27,543 nt of DNA. Source: Hyphochytrium catenoides. Its lineage: Eukaryota; Sar; Hyphochytriomycetes; Hyphochytriales; Hyphochytriaceae. The notes under the pieces were generated by a model that saw nothing but the letters and a program-made list of their open reading frames with translations, was not told the origin of the DNA and did not search any database. Where the stretch lies: the NCBI GenBank assembly GCA_900088475.1, contig FLMG01001271.1, forward strand, positions 1 through 27,543, read 5' to 3'. Of this stretch, positions 1 to 9,900 are shown piece by piece. Both the position numbers and the translations under genes were made by a program. Every line of letters starts with the position of its first letter. The first letter of the stretch is position 1.

Positions 1-114
1 CTGACTTCGTGAGAACAGCTGTACCTCTTTTCCAAGATAGCCTTGGCGCAGGACAATAGGACCCACTTTCTCAGGAGGACTGGGTCCACTACCTCCCGTC
101 GCTATCGCAGGCAT
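1..114 (-). CDS. possible 5' end of an unrecognised gene, cut by the window edge
   Basis: Reading the minus strand from an ATG at 114-112, 38 codons stay open to the window edge. They begin MPAIATGGSGPSPPEKVG and continue with IVLRQGYLGKE. A GTACAG splice donor could end the exon after GKE. The Gly/Pro/Ser-rich start looks like a disordered N-terminus. I do not recognise the protein and no domain is visible in so short a piece. The frame is also open for several codons upstream of the ATG, so the true start could lie further right. It may simply be chance. Confidence 0.25.
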   Translation of the reverse strand, partial: MPAIATGGSGPSPPEKVGPIVLRQGYLGKEVQLFSRSQ

Positions 115-387
115 CGCGGATGAATGGGACGCGCAATAACTGCTTACTAGAACACCTTTAAAGGCGAACCAAGCTGATTCTCAGCTGATTCTCATCCAAG
201 CGATCGATAGCAATCCATTGCACACCAAAGCCTTGCGGTGGACGTTTCTCCGCTCAATCTCTCTCGTATTATCGTTCTGATTGTATTGTGACAGCAGGGT
301 GCCAAGCACGCGCACCCTCCGTCGCCCTAATCGTCTTTCTCTGCTTCTTGCTATCGGACTGTGGAGCTTCGTGAGCTGCACCTGCCG

Positions 388-415
388 GTGATGAGTGATG
401 AGTGATGAGTGATGA
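388..415. repeat. tandem repeat, GTGATGA x4
   Basis: Four exact, head-to-tail copies of the 7-base unit GTGATGA, followed by one more G. It lies in the gene-poor left part of the window. The unit length is not a multiple of three, so it is unlikely to be coding. Confidence 0.9.
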
Positions 416-2134
416 GAACGGGCAAGAAACGCCTGTCTCCTTCCTCTGTTATGATGGGAGGGCCAAAAGGCAAGAGCTGAATGGGCTGTTGCTGCTGCAG
501 CATCACTCCCGCACTTCACTGTTGGTGGTTACTGCGTACTTGGAGAGGTCGGTAATCATCCCAGATGATCTCTTATTGATCTTCAGTGAGCGTCAGAACT
601 TTCCGATCTTCATCAGAGCTTCAGATGCTTACTTGAGGGGCGGGCTTACAGAGCTTCCGAGCTTCAGAGCTCATCCTCATTAGGTAGCAGGCCATGGAGG
701 ACATCGTCCATCAGTCAAGACACAGAAAGCTCTGCCAGATGTGTGCGATGGTATGAGGACAACTCGTCGGGCCCACTCTATGGATTACTACCTCAGGAAG
801 CCTTCAGAAGATCCAAGAAGGATAGGTCGTTGTGATTCCTTTATCTTCTGTTCTGGCTGCATCATGTCAAGGGGACGTTGCTGAGGTCAAAATAGCTGGT
901 TAAGGTGAAGCAGCTGAATAGGATATGGCCGGAACCTAATGAGATGAAGGAAACGAAGGAACGGTTGTTTCTGGACGAGAAGGATGAGCCGTCGGGGACA
1001 AGAAGAAAGAGATGGAGACGGCAATTCTTATTAGATTAGAGAACTGGGAAGAGAAGACGCTACCAAGAATTAGAAGGAAACACCAGTCACGCTAGGTAAC
1101 TGACCACTAATGCGTCCGCTGCCCATGCGGAGTATACGTTAATTGACCGAGGCAACACCATCCCTGTGTGTTGTGACCCTACCATGAATGAGATGACTAT
1201 GACCAGAGCAGTCCTCACACATCCTAAACCTCTTAATCCTCTACCGATTGCCCCTGTTACGAGCAATAGTAGCATCCGTGCTAGCCCTCAGCAGCCTCCT
1301 CGGCCATGTCGTCGTTTATCAAGAACGAAACTTCTTTCCCATTCGAGGGCATCAAAGACAAGCCGGCGAACTCCAAACTATAGCAGGAAGTCGTTGGAGC
1401 TTGGGTGTGTCAATTTCTCACTTCTTCGCTTCTGGTAGGATAGACATGATGCAGAAGCACATCAAGAGAAAGGAAAGCAGGGAAGGCAAAAGAATAGCCG
1501 CTATGGGGAGGGAATAATAAACTGTAGCGCATAGGAAGTACCCTGTCGAAATGGTCAAGTACCTACAGGCTGCGAGACAAGATAGGAAGCCCCACGCGTT
1601 GCTGGGATTACACTTTACAATCTGTCAATTTGGCATAGCACTAATCTTTCTTTCTTTTCCCCTTTCATTTGTTTCGGCGATTTAAGGAGAGGAGAGCCCC
1701 ACTGCCAGTGGCAGGTTATTACCTCTGTGAATGTGACAGTCTAACCTCCTTGTAGCTCCTGTCGCAACTCCCACCTGTGACCTCTTGCGCCGGGATAAGG
1801 TCTACCACGAGCTACAGCAGCCTGAGGATAGTGTCGTACCACCAACCACACGGATGAGCAGTGGACATATTCCAAGTAGCCTTGCTAGGGACAAACGAAG
1901 AGGACTAACTGACCAAGCGGACTGAAGAAGGTCTAATCGGGCAAGTCTTGGCGTGGATATGGGCTTTGAGTGGGACTGAAAGGTACTGACAATCAGATTC
2001 ATAGTCTATGGGCCTTTCACAGGCCACACCCTGGATCTTGCTCTCTTCCAGAAGTGATAAAGGTGACAGAGGAGTAGTTGAGAAATATCATGCGGAGTCA
2101 GCCATGTGAAGGGCAATAAAGGAAAAGGATCACG

Positions 2135-2140
2135 TTTATT
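2135..2140 (-). promoter_or_regulatory. candidate polyadenylation signal AATAAA of the Piezo gene
   Basis: On the minus strand AATAAA occurs about 16 bases after the Piezo stop codon. If used, it would give a very short 3' untranslated region. It is the only canonical hexamer I found close behind the stop. Confidence 0.5.
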
Positions 2141-2155
2141 CAAAGGGCTTCATGC

Positions 2156-3910
2156 CTAGTCCACTTTGACCTTACGAGGATTAGGAATGTTGATGATGCT
2201 GGGGCCTGTCATACGAAGCACAAGCTCGGGCGAGCGCATGATTCGCACCAATGTCTCAAACAGCTTCACCTCATCACGGAGATGACCCACATAGGATTGT
2301 TCTCTCGCTATGTAGACTCCCTACACATGGAGAGCCATTTAGTACATCAGCCCTTAGAGCCACAGACAACACATGTAGAAATCCTCACCTCACACAAGTC
2401 CAGCAAAACGGTGGGGTCTGGCATCTCTTCATAGACAATAAATAGATACTTCTTCCGGAAGATGTTCCCAATAAAACCTCCGATCGTGAAGATAATCTGC
2501 AGAGCAGGCGTAGCAAGAGCCAAAATCAGCCACCCGACTAGTCAGAACAATTATGAAGTTACTTTGCTCACAAATATGTAGAGCGCCTTGTATCCATAGC
2601 CGCCTGCAGCCGTCGTAAGAGCCGTTGAGATTCCTGAAATCACATTGTCGGAGACCGTGATGATGCAAAGACCACGGTTGTCCGCCGATCCACAATCCAC
2701 TTTGGCTTGGGAGGAGTTCGTATCAAGCTGGGACGTGACGACCCAGAAAGTTTGGCCTGCTGTGCCAATGAGCTGCATAGTCAGCAGGTACTTGGCATAT
2801 CCTGGAGCCACAAATGCCGGGCCCTCTAGCGGGAGGCGGAGGACAGAGTCATAAATTTGACCAACTTGGAAGACTTCCGACTTAAACTCAGGTTGGTTTT
2901 GGCTCGCATTGATAGCAGACGCGATGGCCTTTTGGGTGGCCATATCTATGGCCCCGAAGAAGGTTTGAGAAATCTGTGGCAAGAGGTAGAAGAGGAAGGT
3001 TTCTGGGTCAGCTACTCTCCTTCTATCCGGTGATGGTTCAGTTGCCCCATGAAGGCGGCAAGTGGACACACTGAGGGGTACTACTTTGATAACTGCCACC
3101 TACCTCTGTGTTGCTGTTCGTGGGGTTGATGGCTGAGCGTGTGAAGGTGAACGTGACCAGCCAACCAAGGTCTAGCCCTTCCGCCAGACTCTTTACCAAG
3201 TAATCCAGCAACGGACGGCTGCAGAGATATTATTTGTCAGCTATGGACGTAAAAGAATGAGCGCAAAGATCAAATGTGGAGAAGGGCGTAAGACTTGGAA
3301 CCATCAAAAAGAAGTATAGACACTCTCAGACGCCTTGAAAATACAACGAACATTTCTTTGATAGTAGGTGAATCACAAACATATCCGGACCCACCTTGCA
3401 CCCCAGGCAGCCTCTGAGAAAGGTAGGAAGGCGATGGACTGAGCCACAGCGTCTACTGTGTCAGTGCGCGGCAAGCTCTTGACATCCTTAAGGTCAAACG
3501 CAGTGGTCATGAAAGGATAGGTGAGAGCTGCGCTGCCATTCCTGCCTAGTCCTATCTTCACCTCCGCACTGGTGACAGGGTTAGGGTCGTAGGATGGGTT
3601 CAGGTCGGAAAATAGGAGCAAGGGGAGGACCAAGAGAAGGACAAGGAAGAAAACTACGAGGCCTCCTTGTATAAACTTTGTGAGAAATGGCTGCTTCTTA
3701 TATCCTTTGAGAGCCTCATCTTCCTGCCTCTCCCTCATGTTGCACTTTTGAATGTAAAGACTTATGTAGATCTCCTCATGCAAGTTGAAAAGAGGGCGGG
3801 AAAGTGAAGTCTCCGCACAGACCCAGTTCAGCGTGCTGCTCAGCTCGAAAAAGAAAGGGATAGCCTGGCATATCTCCTGCCTCAACTTGGTCAACTCACC
3901 AAAGCCTCGA
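2156..3910 (-). other. Piezo exons 30-34: anchor, outer helix, extracellular cap, pore helix and C-terminus
   Basis: Exons 3395-3910, 3104-3218, 2572-2973, 2389-2496 and 2156-2320. Order seen: PFFFELSSTLNW anchor motif; an outer-helix run rich in Leu/Val (LVVFFLVLLLVLPLLLF); about 245 residues of cap domain, close to the family size; the pore helix around ALYIFIIFTIGGFIG; then FIVYEEMP and MRSPELVLRM just before the stop. By-eye alignment puts EE at mouse E2495/E2496 and the RSPE Pro-Glu at P2536/E2537, both known pore-constriction positions. The pore therefore looks complete. Confidence 0.93.
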
Positions 3911-6900
3911 CTGGAGCAACAAAAGATGGGTAAGAGTAAGCTCAGACCTCCCACAGCACGACACGAAGAAAGAGGATCAGTAATCACCCGTCACTATAAG
4001 GTTAGATTGGCAAAGCGGGACTGCGGAAAGAGAGACTTGACACCCAGTCAAAACACAGAGAGGTATGCAGGGTAGAGAAAGCAATGTTCTTCTTAGATCT
4101 CTGTGTACCTAGTGAGCAAACGACTATCTCCTGAAAAAACGGGATACCCATACTTTATCTGCAACGCTGACAGCCCCATGTAAGCAGCTTGGATGAGGTA
4201 GAACAGAGAGAGAGACGTCCTTTCCATTATCACCGTATTCACAGACGCTGGAAACCAGAAAAGGATAAGGAGATGCACCGCGAGGACGAAGGAATACTGC
4301 AGACAGAGCTTAATCCGCAATGACTGGTACAGCACCGCCACTCTAACAAACACATTGTGGTCAGTAGGAGAAATCGGACGAAGAAAGATAGACAATGTGC
4401 ACTCGATCAGAGTTTCACAATCAGTTTCATTCTCGCTGCCCGATTTTGCTTCCTCATGCAACATCCGCACTCCACCTGTTATTTCTCTCTAGGTCCTCGC
4501 TCATTTAGACCACAAAGACGACTAGACCCCACTATCTCACCTGTCGCCTATCATTAGCGCCACCTGCAGTATGCACAAGATCACCATGGATCCCGAGAAT
4601 TGAGAGGAGGACATACTGGAGGAGAGGCCATTCGTCTCTTTGCTGCCAATAGAGGAGAATAGAAAGACTATCCCAATAAGGGAGATACCCTGGACTATAA
4701 GGGTAGCAGAGTAGTAGCTCCGTCCTGGCTTTTGTCCATTCGCTGCATCCTGGATGTCGGAGTCCCACCGAGGTGGGACAGGCGGGATAATCCGGTTGAA
4801 ATAGGCAGAGAATGGCTTGGGAACCTTTGAGATGAAAGATAATGAGGTGGCCATCAGGGTCTACTAGTAGCTACTTCTGCCAGAATGGTCTTGAAGAGTC
4901 GAAGAAGAGCGCAAGTCCAAAGTAGATTGGCCAAAGTCAACAAAGTTCGTCACTTACAATTTTATCCACAGATTGCGGAAGTCCGTGAAGCTTCTTCCCT
5001 ACGCCTTGATCCACGTAGATCTATAAAATCTAGGCTTCAGTGTGACTTCTAACCAGCTTGTAGTATGAGATGGCAGTACCTGGCGGGTGTTATTGAGAGC
5101 TTGCATATTTCTCTTCTCCTCCTCATCGGTGATCACTTCCTTGGTTGACTCTTCTTTCTCAGTAACCTCACTAATTGTCTCTGCAGCTTTGCGAGCTGCC
5201 TCTTCCTCTGCTGCCTTCATGGCTGCCTTTCTGCTCTGCAGCTCCAAGGCGTGCGCGCTGTAGAACAGGACAGTCAGAATGACGAGACACAGGTGAACTT
5301 TTCTGTCTCCTGTGCCTAGAATGGTAGCACTTCGTCAGCTTTCTTCTTCAAACCTCAACATGTTTTAGCTCTCTACCCAGTGCCAAAGCCTGACCGACCC
5401 ACATCCTACTTACATATCAAGCATAACGTCTTGATCACTCAATATCGATTGGTTATCCTTTCCTTGTGAGCCACGAGTGAGCTGCTCAATGAGAAATGTC
5501 CGCCGCACAGAAGCGTCGGCAGTCTCCCAAAGACCCCGTACTCCCAGCTCGAAGCGGTGGTATACGAGGGAGAGGAAGAAGAGGAAGGTCCAAATTAAAC
5601 CTGAAGATGAGTTCCATTGAGTCCGTCAAATACTGATGACCAGAGAAGTACGGAACACTTTTGATTGACCAAGTGGGGCGTGAATAGCAGCAGAAGACAT
5701 AAGCACTGGACAAAGGGTGATCTAATGAAGAATCCAGCTGATGAGAGAGGACTTGGAGTCGTGGACAGAGCATATAGGAGATTGGCCTTTAAAGGCGTCA
5801 CTTCTCTTCGCGTCTCCCTACCTTCTGTTATTGAGGCTACGTTGTTAAGTGACCCGTCAAATTTATAGATTCCTAAGACCAGTAGGGGCTGAAACCTCTT
5901 TACATTGGTACTTTGCACAGTCAGAGATAGAGAGGGGCACCATGGCTGGATCGATGGGTAGAAGAACGCGGACCGGTCGATCTGGGCTGACTGGCAGAAA
6001 ATTGGGACTTGAAAAAGGTATTTCACAGATAGCGCGAAGATGGACTACATGGCAGACGAGCAACTAATTACTTAGACGCCTATCCATCAACCACATATCA
6101 AGCGTGTTTAGAATACGGCAGGAGAAGGAAGTCGCCCTTACCCATGCCAACAAAAACTTCCAGATCTTGACCTTAGGTCTGGGATTTTCGAAGCCAGCAT
6201 ACGCAAAAATAAGCATCACAGGAACGGTGCTGAGCAGATCTCCTTGCATAGCGAACGACAACGCTGCTGCAAAACAGCAGAGAAGCGATGACCAGCCACG
6301 TAGAATGTTTACTAGTATAGCAGGCAGCTCCAACCAAGGAAAAATGGTGGAAGAGTTCTCATCTGGCCTCTTACTCTCATCACGTAGGACTGGGTCCTGC
6401 TGACGCTGCAACGAGGGAGCAACAGTTGGAGTTGAGCATTGTTACAAGTCTGAGGAGATAAAGGTATGGGAAACGACGTTGAATAGAAGAAGAGCTAAAG
6501 GGGGAACCAGCAAAACCTCCTCCTTGGCAACAATAGGAAAGAAAGCAGCATACGAAGGAAACGACGACGGCTTTATGAGGCAGACAAGAAGAGAGGGAAC
6601 TGTTCAATAAGACTCACCCATAATGCTGCATAGTAAGGAAACCACCACGGCAGCTCATCATCTTCTTTGTCTTCGTCATCCATCATCCAGCTCTCAATGG
6701 AGCCAGCCTCACTACCCTGCTCTGACATTTCGTCGTTTTCTGTCGTCTCACCACCATTCTGTTTTCACGGGTGCAGATGCGAGAAAAAGTGAGAAGAGGA
6801 GCATAATATAGTCGCTATTCCATTGAATAGCTGTGAGGAGAGACGGCGGTACCGTGTGTTCTACTTAGACCTAAGACGTGAATCTCATCCAAGGCAGGGA

Positions 6901-9900
6901 GGGCTAAGGCGATGGTAAAGCCCAAGTCTCAGTACACAACCTACCGCTCTAATATGCTCTTCCAACCTCTCTTGGAGCGTTGCACCCACAGATTTATTTG
7001 GCGTGTTTTGCAGAAAAGAAGAAATCCATTTCTCCTCATCTTCTTCATCCGCTGGCTGGAATTCGTACAGGTCATAAGGGTGTCGACCTCTCCTCAGCTT
7101 CAGAACGAAGCGCTGCAGTTGTGGCCTCCCATCCTCCAGTTGCACACGTTCAAGAGGGCGCTCAAGGCTTATTACGTCCCCATGGTGGAAGGAAGTAGGC
7201 CAGTGCCTCTTCCGGCGGCTTGACCTGAGGAGTCAAAAGGTTGACGAAGTCAGCTTTTGCTCTACATGGCCTAGATTCCTCAGGCATAGAGATAGAGATC
7301 TCTCTTTTTGTCGCTGCTGTCTAGTTCAGACCGGTCGCTTATCCATAATGCCCAACTTTCCTCGCACCTGTGCTTCGCAGCAACCCTTTCGTTCTTATAG
7401 TAAGATAGACGCCTCCGATCAGCAACAACGTAGCGCAAAAGGCATCGTTTGCTCTCTTTCATAAAGAAAAAGTGCCATGGTCGTTTGTTTGTCTGACTCG
7501 GCAGAAACCGTCAGTTAGTGGAGTCGTGCATGGGAGTATTCGAGCAGATGTACGCAAGCAGCCCTTTTCGTCCGGTGTATCTTTCCCCACATCTCCTCCT
7601 GTTGAACACTTTCTTTCCACTTGAGATCGGCCGTCGCTGTCTGCTACTCCTAAGTTGGAGATGCCCAGTTGCTCATAGACCTCCAAAGGTAGCCTTTTTT
7701 GTATTACTCACCGCTTTCCTCGTAATTCGCATCCACCCAGCGGTGACATCAGTCCCAAAGTCGAGTGGCGCAGTCGTAATGGGTGGCGATGGAATAGAAA
7801 AGGGACCCTCTCCGTTTCTGTTGACAGCTGAGACCTTGAACTGGTATGAAGAGGCAGGATGTAGCCCATCAATCGTTAGCGCGGTAATGTGGCCTATAAG
7901 GTGAGACGTTAGTTTTCTCGCTGAGATTGACAAACGGTTGAAGTCTTTCTGCTCCCTCCAATCAGTGTACCTGGCACTTCAATCATATCGTCATAGTCAC
8001 CCAATAGAGTGAGTGAAGGAACCTTCTGCTGCACAATTCTGTAGGCTTTGATCCTTAGGCCGCCGTAGCTCTCCGCTGGCTCCCATCGTAGCTCCACAGA
8101 GTGCGCTGTAGCGTTTGATGCACGAGGATTCTTCGGAGCGAGAGGGGGTAGCGAGAGATTCAACCCGATAGCGACATCAAGAAGCTCCGACGTCACGTTC
8201 AGGGTCTACGACACAGCGCCATAAAGGACGGGAAGGCAGTAAAGAGACACAACGGTCAGTTATCCTCATTGGCAGTTAAGATATCTGCTCTTTATCAGAG
8301 AAGAACGGATTGAATTGATACTGAGCCATTCTTGACCTACCCTTGTGACAACTGTCTTGAGCTTGAGGATCATAGCCCCCTTCACCTTGTGCATACGCCA
8401 CCACCTCTCAAGCCTGTCCGTATATTCCACCTTCTCGCTCAATTCGAACCTCTCATTCCGCTCCTCCCGCAATCGGTCCAAGTAGTGACGCATGTATCCA
8501 TATTTCTGACTTCTATACAGTTCACTCTGTACTGAAGCAAGAGCAAATATGATAATTGAAGCCCACGGCAATTCAGTACTGCCACTCGAAGTCTGAGACT
8601 GAGAATAAGGAGAAGTGAATGCCGCCCCTGGATAGTCCACGGGATACTTCACCAATCCCAGCAGGTTGCCCGCTGAAAGACAGGCGCCACCCATGTTGGA
8701 GTCATTGGTCCCTAACGTAAACGCACCCGCAGGGAAGTGGAGACGGAGCGCCAATTAGGTTTAAGCGCAGGAGCGCCAAAGGTAACTCAGAGGTCCAATA
8801 AATGACCGAGGTGCATTAAGAAAGCTGGGAAAAACTTAAGGAACGATAGAGAAGTGGACCACGGTACGGGGGAGAGGAGACAAGAAGGAAGAGTCAGGAA
8901 GAGTAATAAGCTAAATGGACTCTCGATATGACTTACCTATCACACACTGTTGCTTCGCTGCTGAGATTTCGATCGCAGGAAACTGGTACACAATCATGGC
9001 AAACATCTGTGTCCAATTAACCGCACGCAAACTCGCAAACACCCTAGTTCCTCCTCTGGATAGGTACTCCGAGCAGCAGAAGAAGACCACGGAGACGGAG
9101 ACATACAGCAGCGAGAAGAGATTGGCTTGGCTGCAGCCTGCAGCAAACGCCACCACCAGAACAATGTTGATGAAGAGCGCGAAGCAAAAGAAGGAAATCC
9201 AATGGAACAAAGTACGATTGTTGCCGCAGGTATAATCGCCTGGATCTCCAGGGAAGAGTTTCTGGCAGATGGCTTGAATTGTGCGCAAACGCTAGCCCAG
9301 CAAAACAGTCAGTTAGCCCCAACGGCAGGAATTCAAACGGCCAGGATCTAGCAAGCTCCCAAGAGCCGTTATCTCTTGTTTATCGAACACCGCAATCTTC
9401 AGCGTACCTTTCTGGATCATTTGTCCCCCTACCTATCCCTGCTAACGGTCTCCCTCTGCTAGCGGTCAGTCCTACACCATCAGGTATTGCTCGCAACTGC
9501 TTACCTTCACAGCGGGCTCCATAAGCCCGAATTGATCCGCCTCTTGCATCATCGGAGCCAGTGCGAGGGCATCCAGGGTGACGCCATAATGCCTTGCAAT
9601 GCTCTCATGGGCCCTCAATTCTGCCCAATAGTACGGGAGGTATTAGCGAATATAAGCGTTATGTGGGAGAAACGATAATACGGTGTCGGTCCTTCTCCAT
9701 TAGGTTTCCAGCCATCTCTTCCTCGAGACAGGCGCGACTACTTCTCTACTAGTCCGTCACTACATCTGCTCCTGATCAAAATTGCTGTCCAACTCCCTGC
9801 GGACAGATCTCCCTTTCTCCCTTGAGCCATTACGTACCTAGCTCTTCATAGAGCTGACGCAGTTTCCAAGCTTTAGGGATCATGCCCACGACGAAGAAAA

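Larger units (their letters stand above)
115..2155. other. intergenic region with no supported gene
   Basis: About 2 kb downstream of the Piezo stop codon. Several frames of 60-110 codons are open here, but none shows a recognisable motif, a hydrophobic pattern or a chain of splice sites in phase. A short Lys/Arg-rich frame beginning near 944 is too small to defend. I see no tRNA, rRNA or transposon structure. It may contain the promoter of the gene that runs off the left edge. Confidence 0.5.

Noticed and set aside
402-683. 93-codon plus-strand frame
   Set aside because: No motif, no hydrophobic or repeat pattern, and its start lies in the GTGATGA tandem repeat.
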